This document shows positions 51,983 through 60,825 of a DNA stretch of 64,000 bases, one piece after another (the first letter of the stretch is position 1; each line of letters opens with the position of its first letter). The stretch spans positions 61,162 to 125,161 of the forward strand of contig JAJCYA010000066.1 in assembly GCA_029263095.1 (NCBI GenBank). Direction: 5' to 3'. The notes under the pieces are model-generated. The model did no database searches and was not told where the DNA came from. It saw only the letters and a program-made list of their open reading frames with translations. The DNA is from Acidimicrobiia bacterium (lineage in GTDB: Bacteria; Actinomycetota; Acidimicrobiia; Spongiisociales; UBA11373). The translations under genes were made by a program, and so were the position numbers.

Positions 51983-53140
51983 ATGCGCGACAAAGGTTGC
52001 GAGCCACCGACCACAACCCCCTTGCCGGGTCGTCTCGGAGCGGGCAGGGTGTTTCTACCTCGTCCCGGAGCCGTCATCACCTCAGCCGCACTCTTTGTGG
52101 GACTCGCTTTGCTCGGCGGCGGGACCCTCGAGTTGGCAGGGCAAGACACCGAGCCCGTAGTCACAGAACCCGCGCCCGCTCCGCTCGAATCATCACCTGC
52201 GCCCACTGGTGAAAGCCCACCCGATCCGCTGACCGGGCTGCTTGGGCTGGCCGCCGTGGCCGCGGCTCTAGCGGCGCTCCAGCGCAGTAAGGATGATCTG
52301 AATCCGGGATCAGGTCTATCTCTCGACACCGGCCCGGTGGTGGTGTTCGTTCCGGGTCACGGGCAGGCTCACGGTTCCGCGGCGTTTGCCGATCTCATCG
52401 AGCACATGGAGATTGACGAAGGGTCGGTACGTCATTTCGACTACCGATGGGTCGGCGGCGGCTCCAGTGCTGCGTTGGCCAGCGAGCACGTCGCCATCGA
52501 TAGCGCGGTTTCGTCGCTCAACTCCTTTCTGGCCGGGGTGGCCGGGGATGGGCGCGAGATCTACCTCGTTGGGTTCAGCAAGGGTGGTGCGACCGTGGCC
52601 GAACTGGTGGCGGATTGGGACGACGGGCGTTGGGGGCCGTCGGAAGCCGTTGTCGGGGCCGCGCTGCTCGACCCGCCTATCGCCCGTGGCCCCCACGGCC
52701 GCTTGCAGAGCATCGGTCGGCTGTGGGGTTCCTTGCCGGACGACGGTGGATACGACCCCATCCATTGCACATTCCTCGGCTTTGGCTGTTCCGATCGAAG
52801 GGTGGACCTCGGGTCGCGAGCCGGGGTGGAGGTTGTCGTGGTCAGAAACCCGAAGGCGGCCGTCACCTCGTTCGGAGATCATCCGGCCGGTTTGCGGGTC
52901 TACGATGCCGCCGACGACGGGCCCACGATCTGGGGCCAGTTGGCCAGGAACCCCTTTGCGCTCCCGCGGCGGATTGCCGAGGCGCATGATGCCGTCCTGC
53001 ACGATCCGAAGGTGGCGGACTGCATTGTGGCCGAGCTGCGGTCGGGTACCTGCGATCTTCCGAGCGCGAATCCGGTGCCTCGTCTCCCCGGTATCACCCG
53101 CGGGGTTGGCCGCGCTCCGGCTCCGCAGAAGGTTCTCTAG
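51983..53140 (+). CDS. membrane-anchored alpha/beta-hydrolase-like protein
   Basis: 385 residues from ATG 51983. A hydrophobic anchor (~34-55) is followed by a Pro/Glu/Ser linker and a second hydrophobic stretch (~75-92), then a domain facing outward. The alpha/beta hydrolase pattern is seen in [21 protein letters not shown] near 113, the nucleophile elbow [17 protein letters not shown] (Ser in GFSKG) near 194, and ALLDPPIA near 223. Two nearby cysteines (CTFLGFGC near 260) may form a disulfide. I recognise no specific family. It lies between ribF and rpsO, where no such gene is usual. Confidence 0.65.
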   Translation: MRDKGCEPPTTTPLPGRLGAGRVFLPRPGAVITSAALFVGLALLGGGTLELAGQDTEPVVTEPAPAPLESSPAPTGESPPDPLTGLLGLAAVAAALAALQRSKDDLNPGSGLSLDTGPVVVFVPGHGQAHGSAAFADLIEHMEIDEGSVRHFDYRWVGGGSSAALASEHVAIDSAVSSLNSFLAGVAGDGREIYLVGFSKGGATVAELVADWDDGRWGPSEAVVGAALLDPPIARGPHGRLQSIGRLWGSLPDDGGYDPIHCTFLGFGCSDRRVDLGSRAGVEVVVVRNPKAAVTSFGDHPAGLRVYDAADDGPTIWGQLARNPFALPRRIAEAHDAVLHDPKVADCIVAELRSGTCDLPSANPVPRLPGITRGVGRAPAPQKVL

Positions 53141-53181
53141 GTTGCAGGCTGGCGGACCTGGGTGATTCTGCTCGGGTCGTC

Positions 53182-53210
53182 TTGGCACACGCGCCGGGTG
53201 TGGTTACAAT
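53182..53210 (+). promoter_or_regulatory. housekeeping promoter of rpsO
   Basis: TTGGCA (53182-53187), 17-nt spacer, TACAAT (53205-53210). This is the best sigma-70-type promoter in the window. It would give a leader of about 30 nt before ATG 53248. Confidence 0.7.
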
Positions 53211-53247
53211 CCCGTCCGGCCGGAGCAGTCCGCCCCGGCCGTCTCTC

Positions 53248-53505
53248 ATGACAGAAACCAAGACCATCGTTGACGAGTATGGCTCACATGCCACGGACAC
53301 GGGTTCGCCCGAGGTCCAGGTTGCGCTGCTCACCGAGCGGATCGACCACCTCACCGAGCACCTGAAGACCCATCAGAAGGATCATCACAGCCGGCGAGGA
53401 TTGCTCATGATGGTGGGGCGCCGTCGGCGTCTCCTCGACTATCTGCAAGCGCAGAACGTCGAGCGGTATCGCAGCATCATCGCCCGACTCGGGCTCCGAC
53501 GCTGA
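53248..53505 (+). CDS. rpsO: 30S ribosomal protein S15
   Basis: 85 residues from ATG 53248 with typical [55 protein letters not shown]. Binds 16S rRNA helix 22 early in 30S assembly. It has its own promoter, and a hairpin separates it from pnp. Confidence 0.97.
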   Translation: MTETKTIVDEYGSHATDTGSPEVQVALLTERIDHLTEHLKTHQKDHHSRRGLLMMVGRRRRLLDYLQAQNVERYRSIIARLGLRR

Positions 53506-53506
53506 G

Positions 53507-53530
53507 AAAGGTGGCCTTTCGGTCGCCTTT
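53507..53530 (+). terminator. hairpin just after rpsO
   Basis: AAAGGTGGCC pairs with GGTCGCCTTT (10 bp, two G-U pairs) around a TTTC loop, starting 1 nt after the stop. No long U tract follows, so it may be an RNase III site or partial attenuator before pnp, as in other rpsO-pnp operons. Confidence 0.5.
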
Positions 53531-53560
53531 CGTGGTGTCATGGGGGGACACGAAGACGGG

Positions 53561-53586
53561 AGTCTGCTCGTCAGTTGCTAGTTGCC
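53561..53586. repeat. heptad-periodic short repeat (rpsO/pnp intergenic)
   Basis: AGTCTGC (53561-53567), then after 5 nt AGTTGCT and AGTTGCC (53573-53586). AGTCTGC is identical to the first unit before proS. Confidence 0.45.
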
Positions 53587-53669
53587 ACCCCTCCGGCCCA
53601 TTCAGAGAACCGCCTGAGGTGTGACCACTGGTAATTGTCGGCGCCTCCCCAGACAGAAGAGAGAGAGCG

Positions 53670-56087
53670 TTGTCAAAACACTCCACCCGCGCCGTCGTAG
53701 GTGACGTCGCGATCGAATTCACTGCGGGCGAACTCGCCCCGCAGGCCGATGGGGCGGTTCACGCCTCGATTGGCAAGACCGAAGTCCTGTCCACCGCCGT
53801 CGGCGCTCGCCGTATCCGTGAGGGCATCGACTTTTTCCCGCTGACGGTCGACGTCGAAGAGCGGATGTACGCAGCCGGGAAGATTCCTGGCTCGTTCTTC
53901 CGCCGTGAGGGTCGTGCGACTGATCGCGCCACCCTCACGGCCCGCCTCATCGATCGTCCGTTGCGCCCGTCGTTCGCCGACGGGTACAAGTGCGAGACCC
54001 ACATCATCGCCCTGATCACTTCGGTCGATGGCGAGAACCCATACGACGTGATTGCGCTCAATGCGGCATCCGCAGCCCTCACCATCAGTCCGATCCCCTT
54101 TGAGGGACCGATCTGTGGTGTTCGCTTGGCCTACTCGCACGGCGAATGGATAGCGATGCCCACCTTCGAACAGTTGGCCGACTCGGTCTTTGACCTCGTC
54201 GTGGCCGGCAAGCGCAACGAGGCAGGCGAAGTCGATATCGCCATGGTCGAAGCCGGCGCCACTGAAGATGCGTTGCGGCTCATCGAGGACGGCCAGGCGC
54301 CGACCGATGAGGATGCGGTCGCTCAGGGTCTCGAACTGGCCAAGGGGCATATTGCAACCATCATCGATGCTCAGCTCGAACTGCGCGAGATGATGGGTGA
54401 GCCTACGCCGGTCGAGTGGCCGCTGGTCGAGGGCCTCGGCGACGAGCTGTCCGACCGGATGGATGGACCAACTCGCGAGGCGCTGGCCCCTGTCGTGCAG
54501 ATTGCCGGCAAGCACGAGCGTCAGGACGCCGAGAAGGCGGCCCGCGAATCTGTCTTCGAGGGCCTCGGTATCACCGAGGATTCAGAGGAGTATGGAGACG
54601 CCAAGAAGGTCTTCAAGGCGATCAGTAAGAAGGTCATGCGTGAGCGTGTGATTAACGAGGGCATCCGCCTCGACGGGCGCGGCGTGACGGACGTACGTCC
54701 CATCTCGGTGCAAGTCGGCACGGTCGGCTCGGCACACGGTTCGGCGCTTTTCCAGCGCGGTGAGACCCAGGTGCTCAACGTATCGACGCTCGGCATGCTC
54801 CGTATGGAGCAGATGCTCGACACGATCAGCCTGGAAGAGTCGAAGCGATACATGCATCACTACAACTTCCCGCCGTTCTCGACGGGTGAGACCGGATTCA
54901 TGCGCGGGCCCAAGCGCCGCGAGATCGGTCACGGGGCGCTCGCCGAGAAGGCGGTACTCCCGGTGGTTCCGACCGCCGACGAGTTCCCGTATGCATTCCG
55001 GCTCGTTTCCGAGGTGCTCAGCAGCAACGGTTCGTCCTCGATGGCATCGGTCTGCGGTTCGAGCTTGTCGCTGATGGACGCTGGTGTGCCGACGAAGGCC
55101 GCAGTGGCCGGCGTGGCTATGGGGCTGATCGCTCACGATGACGGCTTTGTGACCCTTACCGACATTCTCGGTGTCGAGGACGCGCTTGGAGATATGGACT
55201 TCAAGGTGGCCGGCACCGCCGACGTTATAACGGCGCTCCAACTCGACACCAAGATCGAGGGGCTCCCGGCGGAGGTGCTTGTTGGAGCGCTGGCTCAGGC
55301 CCGCGACGCACGACTGCACATCCTGTCCGAGATGGGCAAAGCCATCTCGGAGCCTCGCGCCGACCTCAGCGCAAACGCGCCTCGTATCGAAGCCGTGTCC
55401 ATTCCCAAGGACAAGATCGGCGAGATCATCGGGCCGAAGGGCAAGATGATCCGCGAGATCGAGGAAGTCACCGGTGCCACCCTCGAGATCGAAGACGATG
55501 GCACGGTCCGTATCGGCTCGGCCGACGGCGAGTCGCTGGCAGCCGCCAAGGAGAAGGTGATGCAAATCGCCTTTCCCCCAGAGGCCGAGTTGGGCGCCGA
55601 GTACGAGGGCGAGGTCGTAAACATCACCTCGTTCGGTGCGTTCGTAAACATCCTTCCCGGCCGCGATGGCCTGCTCCATATCTCCAAGATTGGGGGAGGC
55701 AAGCGGATCGACAAGGTTGAGGATGTGTACTCGCTCGGAGACAAGGTGACCGTGGTAGTTCGCGAGATCGATCGCGGCGGCAAGGTGAGCCTCGACATCC
55801 CGGGCAACGAGTCATCCTCCGATGACGGTGGGAGCGACCGCGGTGATCGCGGAGACCGTGGCGGCGATCGCGGTGGACGTGAGCGGAGTGGTGGCGGCGG
55901 GCGCGATCGTGATCGCGGGGGAGACCGCGGCGGTAGCCGTGACCGTGATCGGGGTAGCCGCGGCGGCGACCGTCAACGGCGTGATCGTGATCGCAGCAGC
56001 GATCGTGATCGGTCGGAGCCCAAGTCGGATTCGGACTCGGGTCGGACTCAGGTCTCATTCGAGGATGATTTCGAGAAGGGGATTTAG
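53670..56087 (+). CDS. pnp: polyribonucleotide nucleotidyltransferase with RG/RD-rich tail
   Basis: 805 residues from TTG 53670 after AGAAGAGAGAGAG. Two RNase PH cores: ~1-225 and ~330-560. The KH domain is near 575-635 (SIPKDKIGEIIGPKGKMIREIEE), and the S1 domain near 640-710 (GAEYEGEVVNITSFGAFVNILPGRDGLLHIS). A tail of about 90 residues is rich in Arg, Gly, Asp and Ser (GDRGDRGGDRGG repeats) and ends in an acidic hydrophobic segment. PNPase degrades RNA processively with phosphate; the tail may bind RNA or a degradosome partner. Confidence 0.97.
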   Translation: MSKHSTRAVVGDVAIEFTAGELAPQADGAVHASIGKTEVLSTAVGARRIREGIDFFPLTVDVEERMYAAGKIPGSFFRREGRATDRATLTARLIDRPLRPSFADGYKCETHIIALITSVDGENPYDVIALNAASAALTISPIPFEGPICGVRLAYSHGEWIAMPTFEQLADSVFDLVVAGKRNEAGEVDIAMVEAGATEDALRLIEDGQAPTDEDAVAQGLELAKGHIATIIDAQLELREMMGEPTPVEWPLVEGLGDELSDRMDGPTREALAPVVQIAGKHERQDAEKAARESVFEGLGITEDSEEYGDAKKVFKAISKKVMRERVINEGIRLDGRGVTDVRPISVQVGTVGSAHGSALFQRGETQVLNVSTLGMLRMEQMLDTISLEESKRYMHHYNFPPFSTGETGFMRGPKRREIGHGALAEKAVLPVVPTADEFPYAFRLVSEVLSSNGSSSMASVCGSSLSLMDAGVPTKAAVAGVAMGLIAHDDGFVTLTDILGVEDALGDMDFKVAGTADVITALQLDTKIEGLPAEVLVGALAQARDARLHILSEMGKAISEPRADLSANAPRIEAVSIPKDKIGEIIGPKGKMIREIEEVTGATLEIEDDGTVRIGSADGESLAAAKEKVMQIAFPPEAELGAEYEGEVVNITSFGAFVNILPGRDGLLHISKIGGGKRIDKVEDVYSLGDKVTVVVREIDRGGKVSLDIPGNESSSDDGGSDRGDRGDRGGDRGGRERSGGGGRDRDRGGDRGGSRDRDRGSRGGDRQRRDRDRSSDRDRSEPKSDSDSGRTQVSFEDDFEKGI

Positions 56088-56089
56088 GA

Positions 56090-56117
56090 AGTCAATTAGC
56101 GATTGGCAATTGGCCTT
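56090..56117. repeat. heptad-periodic short repeat (pnp downstream)
   Basis: AGTCAAT, TAGCGAT, TGGCAAT and TGGCCTT are in exact 7-bp register directly after the pnp stop. Confidence 0.4.
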
Positions 56118-56122
56118 TTGCT

Positions 56123-56149
56123 CGGAGCCGCCCTTTACGGGCGGCTCCG
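56123..56149 (+). terminator. strong hairpin after pnp
   Basis: CGGAGCCGCCC pairs perfectly with GGGCGGCTCCG (11 bp) around TTTAC, 36 nt after the pnp stop. The downstream sequence is not U-rich, so termination is probable but not certain. Confidence 0.65.
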
Positions 56150-56177
56150 GCGCGTTTGGGCAGGCACTTGAATACGA

Positions 56178-56193
56178 TCGAACATATGTTCGA
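56178..56193. promoter_or_regulatory. LexA (SOS) box of imuA'-imuB
   Basis: TCGAACATATGTTCGA is a perfect palindrome matching the actinobacterial LexA site TCGAAC-N4-GTTCGA. TATGTT within it (56185-56190) fits a -10 box 8 nt before ATG 56199, so LexA binding would cover the promoter directly. Confidence 0.9.
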
Positions 56194-56198
56194 TTAGG

Positions 56199-56981
56199 AT
56201 GGAGTGTCCCTTGGGACACCCATTCACACTTCAGGCTGACGAACAGCGATCAGTGAGCAAGAGCCTGCGAAGGGTCTCGGAGACGGAGGGTGCCCCCCAC
56301 CAACTCGGCTCCGCCTCGCTGACTCCCCCTCAAGGGGGGAGTGATTCTGAGCCAACGGCCAACGGCCATGGGCCGCGAGCGCAGCCAGCTATTGATCTGA
56401 CCGTTACCCCGGGCCGGGTACTTGGTCTGATCGGTCCTGCGGGTAGTGGACTCACCTCGATGGGGATTTCACTCGTAGCCGCGGCTACCACTACCGAGCC
56501 CATCGCCGTGCTCGACGGGCGCGGATGGTTCTGTCCATCGGTGGCTTGGGAGGCGGGTATCACTCCTGAGCGGCTCATCGTGATTCGTTGCTCCGATCGT
56601 GGGCTTTGGCCCAAGGTCGCGGCCACCCTTCTCGAGGGTTTCGTGGCCGTCTACGCAGAGGTCCCTCGTTACGTCCCGGATCAGGCCCTTCGTCGTCTCG
56701 GTGCCATAGCCAGATCGCGCCGATCGGGAATTGTGCTGCGCTCGATGGGTGGTGATCTTCCGGCCGGCCTCCTTCACCTGCGCATCGAGGGAGTGGCTGT
56801 GCGATGGGATGGAGCCGACAGCGGTCACGGAAGGCTGGAGCGGCGGGCCGTGAGCGTCAGGGCATCCGGCAAGGGGGCCTGGGGTGCGGAACGGTATTTG
56901 GAGGTGATTGGGGATGGCGCGAACGCTGTGCATCTGGTTCCCGGACTGGCCCCTGCGGCGGCCGGACGCGCCGTCGGATAG
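56199..56981 (+). CDS. imuA': ImuA'-like SOS mutagenesis protein (RecA-fold)
   Basis: 260 residues from ATG 56199, which lies 8 nt after the TATGTT box inside the SOS site; GTG 56253 is an alternative. Residues ~1-62 are low complexity. The RecA-like part starts TVTPGRVLGLIGPAGSGLTSMGISLVAAATT near 70. The Walker A position reads GPAGSGLTS (79-87) with no lysine, so ATP hydrolysis is doubtful. ImuA' partners with ImuB and DnaE2 in damage-induced mutagenesis in actinobacteria. It overlaps imuB by 68 bp. Confidence 0.8.
   Translation: MECPLGHPFTLQADEQRSVSKSLRRVSETEGAPHQLGSASLTPPQGGSDSEPTANGHGPRAQPAIDLTVTPGRVLGLIGPAGSGLTSMGISLVAAATTTEPIAVLDGRGWFCPSVAWEAGITPERLIVIRCSDRGLWPKVAATLLEGFVAVYAEVPRYVPDQALRRLGAIARSRRSGIVLRSMGGDLPAGLLHLRIEGVAVRWDGADSGHGRLERRAVSVRASGKGAWGAERYLEVIGDGANAVHLVPGLAPAAAGRAVG
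56351..56371. repeat. heptad-periodic repeat inside the imuA' 5' region
   Basis: GCCAACG, GCCAACG, GCCATGG occur in tandem just after a palindromic CTCCCC ... GGGGAG (56324-56341). This part of the frame reads like inserted intergenic repeat. Confidence 0.45.
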
Positions 56982-58371
56982 TCCCTGCCAGGTCGTAGAC
57001 GACGACGGGCTCGTCGTGGCTGTCGATCCGCTGGCGTATGAGGCCGGTGTTCGTACCGGAATGCGCCGCCGTGAGGCGGAAGCCTTGTGTCCGGCTGCGA
57101 CCACTCTCACTGCCGACCCCGGGTCGGAGACGGTCGCCTTCGACCCGGTCGTTGCTGCCGTGGAGTCGCTTGTTCCCCGTGTCGAGATCGCCCATCCTGG
57201 ACTCCTCTTCGTACCGATAGCGGGGGCCGTGCACTACTACGGAGGTGAGCTGGCCCTGGTGTCCCGAGTAGAGGTGGAGATTGGCCCCCTCACCGGAGGT
57301 GGTGCCCACATCGGAGTCGCCGATGGCCCTTTCGGGGCTCGGATGGCGGCGACAGGGGCGGCCGATGCTCCCGTACTCGTTGATGACACGGTGGCCTTCT
57401 TGGCAGATCTAGATGTCTCTGTCGTAGGCATCGCCGAGCTCGTCGACACCTTTCGTTGGCTTGGTATCGCCACGCTGGGGGATCTTTCGAGGATGCCGCG
57501 GGCCGCGATCGCTTCCCGATTTGGCTCGCCTGGGCTTGCCGCCCATCGGGTGGCGAGCGGTGAGGATCGCAACGTCCATCCTCGCTCAATTCCGGAGGAC
57601 TTTGTGGTTGAAGACCAGTTTGACCCGCCGCTGGGAGACCTCGAGCGAGCCGCCTTTGCGGCCCGCAATCTCTCCAGCCGCTTGCTCGACGGTCTCATGC
57701 CGAGAGGTGGTATGCCCTACCTCATCGAAGTCGAAGCCATGTCGGCCGACGGAGACGTGCGATCCCGCACTTGGCGCAGTTCGCATCCATTCTCCGAGGC
57801 GGAGTTGGCGGAGCGGATCCGGTGGCAGCTACGAGTCTGGGTGGAGTCGGGAGGGGTTCCCGGGGGGATTCGCCGTCTCCGTGTGGCTCCGGGGGATCTA
57901 TCTGATCGGGGCCGGCAGTTGAGGCTCGATGAGGACGTGGCCACGCAGGAGGATGCGCGCCGCGCCCTCATCAGGACACAATCACTGGTAGGACCCGATG
58001 CCGTACTTCGGGCGATTCCTCAGGGTGGGCGTGATCCCGCCGAGAAGGTCGTGTGGTATCGGTGGGGGGAGCAGTCCGCGGCGCCGAAGCGCGACCCGGC
58101 AGCTCCTTGGCCTGGAACGATTCCCGGTCCAGCGCCCGCCCTGGCGATGCATACAGAGATATCTATTGAGTGGGAGGCCGGGTTCCCGACGAGGATCCGT
58201 TTGGGAAGTCGATGGGAGGAAGTGCTCTCGTGGGCCGGCCCGTGGCGTCGGACCGGGCGCTGGTGGGATGGGCAGCCTGCTGCAGATCGATACCAAGTGG
58301 TGACCTCGGCAGGGGCGTTTCTGTGTGAGGTCGATTCGAACGGTGCATGGATGACGGGGGTGTACGACTGA
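56914..58371 (+). CDS. imuB: ImuB, Y-family polymerase-like SOS protein
   Basis: 485 residues from ATG 56914, with a GGAGG site 14 nt upstream. It begins MARTLCIWFPDWPLRR, then GMRRREAEALCPAATTL near 48, ADGPFGARMAATGA near 130, WLGIATLGDLSRMPRAAIASRFGSPGLAAHRVASG near 185, and ends with the ImuB-type WAGPWRRTGRWWDG region and a beta-clamp-region-like tail. The family usually lacks the catalytic acidic residues and acts as an adaptor for DnaE2. No dnaE2 follows; it must lie elsewhere if present. Confidence 0.9.
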   Translation: MARTLCIWFPDWPLRRPDAPSDSPCQVVDDDGLVVAVDPLAYEAGVRTGMRRREAEALCPAATTLTADPGSETVAFDPVVAAVESLVPRVEIAHPGLLFVPIAGAVHYYGGELALVSRVEVEIGPLTGGGAHIGVADGPFGARMAATGAADAPVLVDDTVAFLADLDVSVVGIAELVDTFRWLGIATLGDLSRMPRAAIASRFGSPGLAAHRVASGEDRNVHPRSIPEDFVVEDQFDPPLGDLERAAFAARNLSSRLLDGLMPRGGMPYLIEVEAMSADGDVRSRTWRSSHPFSEAELAERIRWQLRVWVESGGVPGGIRRLRVAPGDLSDRGRQLRLDEDVATQEDARRALIRTQSLVGPDAVLRAIPQGGRDPAEKVVWYRWGEQSAAPKRDPAAPWPGTIPGPAPALAMHTEISIEWEAGFPTRIRLGSRWEEVLSWAGPWRRTGRWWDGQPAADRYQVVTSAGAFLCEVDSNGAWMTGVYD

Positions 58372-58479
58372 CTACATGCCCGGGCCGCAGCTCGTTTGTC
58401 GATTGTGGAGGACATCTCGCGTTCGCCGTCCACCGGCTGGTATGACCACCGACCCTGTTCATAGCGTCGCCTGATCTCG

Positions 58480-58485
58480 TACTCT
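58480..58485 (+). promoter_or_regulatory. -10 element TACTCT, leaderless methyltransferase
   Basis: TACTCT is exactly 6 nt before ATG 58492. Confidence 0.55.
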
Positions 58486-58491
58486 CGCGCT

Positions 58492-59091
58492 ATGGACCAA
58501 GACGCCTGGGACGAGCGCTACAGCGATGGGGAGCTCGTCTGGACCGCCGAGCCGAATCGATTCCTGGTCGAAGCCGTTGATGGACTCGAGCCAGGTAAGG
58601 CTCTCGATCTCGCCTCGGGTGAGGGCCGCAATGCCGTATGGCTTGCCCAACAGGGGTGGCAGGTCGAGGCCGTCGATTGGTCCGATGTAGCGCTCGACAA
58701 GGGCCGGGAGTTGGCCCGTAGCGCCGGTGTCACCGTCTGGTTCACCCGTGAGGATCTCCGGTATTGGTGGCCTCCGGTACAGGCCTACGACCTGGTCGTC
58801 ATCGCATACCTCCAGATCCAGTACATGGAGCGTCATGGGGTTTGGCGCGGAGCTGCTGGGGCGGTCGGTGCCGGTGGGCGACTCGTCGTCATCGGGCACG
58901 ATTGGGACAACCTCGAACAGGGCCATGGAGGGCCGCAGCACGCCGACGTCCTCTACTCCACCGACGAGATTGTGGGGGTCGTTGCCGAGCATCTCGAAGT
59001 AGTGCGCGCCGAGCAGGTGACCCGACCGATAGAGACCGAGGACGGAGTGCGTGAGGCGATCGACAACATCTTGATCGCTAGACGGGTGTAG
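58492..59091 (+). CDS. class I SAM-dependent methyltransferase
   Basis: 199 residues from ATG 58492. The N-terminus WDERYSDGELVWTAEPNRFLVEAV and motif I ALDLASGEGRNAVWLAQQGW near 40 resemble TehB-type and thiopurine-like methyltransferases; the motif II region is YDLVVIAYLQIQ near 100 and motif III GGRLVVIGHDWDN near 128. The substrate is unknown; in this clade the role could be tellurite or small-molecule methylation. Monocistronic. Confidence 0.85.
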   Translation: MDQDAWDERYSDGELVWTAEPNRFLVEAVDGLEPGKALDLASGEGRNAVWLAQQGWQVEAVDWSDVALDKGRELARSAGVTVWFTREDLRYWWPPVQAYDLVVIAYLQIQYMERHGVWRGAAGAVGAGGRLVVIGHDWDNLEQGHGGPQHADVLYSTDEIVGVVAEHLEVVRAEQVTRPIETEDGVREAIDNILIARRV

Positions 59092-59256
59092 TCCGACTCC
59101 TGCCCGCAATCCTCTCCCAGTGCTGTCTCGGCGTAGCCGGGGGCCTCTTGCAATGGAAGAAGAAGCGACCCATCGCAGCACGGATGGCTCGAACCATGGT
59201 GTGTAGGATCGCCGCCCGGCGATACTCAGTTGACGGCGAAAGATTGGTGGGGGCGC

Positions 59257-60687
59257 ATGGGATGGCAATTGAGGCTCGTGTTGCTCGCCTTGGCTGCATT
59301 GATCGCGGCTGCTTGTGGCGGCGGATCGACAAGCGATACCTCAGGGCCGAGTCCCACAGAGACGTCATCGGGACGTGACGAGCCGGGTCCCACAGAGACG
59401 TCACCGGGACGTGACGCTGGTATCAGTGACACCGACGTCACGGTCACGAGCGAAGACGGCATTTTGCAGGTCCTCATACCGGCAGGGTCGGGGCCAGCCG
59501 GCGTCACCATCGAATCGATCGATCTGACTGACGCCGAGGTACCGGCGGTCGGGTACGAACTCGGACCGGATGGTGCCACGTTCTCCGAACCGGTGACGCT
59601 TACCTTCTCGTTGCCGGCCGGCGACTGGATCAATGGTGACGGGGTGCCGCTGGTGCTGTTCGTGTCCGATAGCGAAGATGTACCGCCCGTCACGTTGTCT
59701 CGCGACGGCGACATCGTGACAGTCACCGCCGACCTCGACCATTTCTCGTCCTACTACTTGTTCGGCCCGGACCGTTTCGTCAAGCTCAAACCCATAGAGC
59801 TGATTGTCCCCAAAGGAGGGCACGCCCCGAGCAGCGTGACCATCTCCGGCGAAGTCGACATCTATGTCAATCCAGTCAGCGCAGAGTGGTCGATTCCCCA
59901 AGGATTCACGGCGTCGACGCCGTCCAGATATGAGGACCGGGGTCCCCCCGAGACAGGGACGATCGCCGATGCATGGATCACCTGCATCCCGCCAGGGTCG
60001 GGCACCGGCCCTCTACGCGTCGAACTCGAACTCAAGAGTGAGGATTTCTCACAGGCCATGAATCCGGTGGATTGGATTGCAAATGTGTGGGGCGGTCCGA
60101 AGGTGGCCACGCTCTACCTCGGAACCTTCTCAAACGTCCACCTGGACGGCTGGGTCCATTGTGGATCGACGGTTCTGCCCGAGGATGTGCGTGTCACCGG
60201 CGATGTTCCAGCTGATGTCCCCAATATCTCGGGAGCGGCCTTGATCGCTGCTCCGGGTGGCGATCTCGATCTGGTGTTCAGTACCGAGTCGGGAGAGGGA
60301 ACTACGACTGTCGACGATCCGATTGTCCTGATCTTCGAAGCGGAACGCCCAGACGGGAATCAAATCATCTTCCAATGCCCCAACGCGGTGACCGGCGGCT
60401 GTCTCTTCTTCGAAGGGCCGTCGTTCTTCAGCTTCACAGCAGACTCCACAACTCGGGTCCCAGCCCCCGGCGAGCCACTCACTTTCAGAAACGTCGACCT
60501 TGCGTTCGACCCGGAGGGTGTTCTCAGCCTGGTGGTCCCAACCATCACCGAGCAGCGTGAGGATTCGACGATCGAACCGGGCATCTACCCGCTCACCAGC
60601 ATCGGGGCATTCATCCAGACCGACGACAGCAGCTTCAAAGAATGGTTCTGGAACCCCGAGGAGGTCGCCTCCACGTTGGCCGACTGA
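59257..60687 (+). CDS. lipoprotein with ZU5-like domain
   Basis: 476 residues from ATG 59257 (TTG 59230 would add 9). A lipoprotein signal ends with LIAAAC, lipidated Cys20. A Pro/Thr/Ser/Asp linker includes a duplicated 12-residue segment (GPxPTETSxGRD). Residues ~50-165 match a ZU5-like pattern (IPAGSGPAGVTIESI, LGPDGATFSEPVTLTFSLP, DLDHFSSYYLF). The rest (~170-476) is beta-rich and unrecognised. The mature protein would sit on the outer membrane face. Confidence 0.75.
   Translation: MGWQLRLVLLALAALIAAACGGGSTSDTSGPSPTETSSGRDEPGPTETSPGRDAGISDTDVTVTSEDGILQVLIPAGSGPAGVTIESIDLTDAEVPAVGYELGPDGATFSEPVTLTFSLPAGDWINGDGVPLVLFVSDSEDVPPVTLSRDGDIVTVTADLDHFSSYYLFGPDRFVKLKPIELIVPKGGHAPSSVTISGEVDIYVNPVSAEWSIPQGFTASTPSRYEDRGPPETGTIADAWITCIPPGSGTGPLRVELELKSEDFSQAMNPVDWIANVWGGPKVATLYLGTFSNVHLDGWVHCGSTVLPEDVRVTGDVPADVPNISGAALIAAPGGDLDLVFSTESGEGTTTVDDPIVLIFEAERPDGNQIIFQCPNAVTGGCLFFEGPSFFSFTADSTTRVPAPGEPLTFRNVDLAFDPEGVLSLVVPTITEQREDSTIEPGIYPLTSIGAFIQTDDSSFKEWFWNPEEVASTLAD
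59351..59422 (+). repeat. two 36-bp tandem repeats in the ZU5-like lipoprotein gene
   Basis: Two adjacent 36-bp units beginning GTCCCACAGAGACGTCA. The first 30 bp differ by a single base; the last six diverge. They encode PTETSSGRDEPG and PTETSPGRDAGI in the linker. Confidence 0.8.
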
Positions 60688-60825
60688 CGTTCACCGACAT
60701 CTAGCTGTGCTCGATACGGGCACACGGGAGCGCGGCCGTCACTGCTCCAAGACGAGGCTGAAAGCGACGTTTGAGGTGGTGAAGCCTTGACAGGGTGCTG
60801 AGGCGCGCAATCTCTTGACAGCCGA

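Noticed and set aside
56178..56193. Palindrome as the inverted-repeat end of a mobile element
   Set aside because: It matches the actinobacterial LexA box exactly, sits before an ImuA'-ImuB cassette, and has no second copy or transposase nearby.
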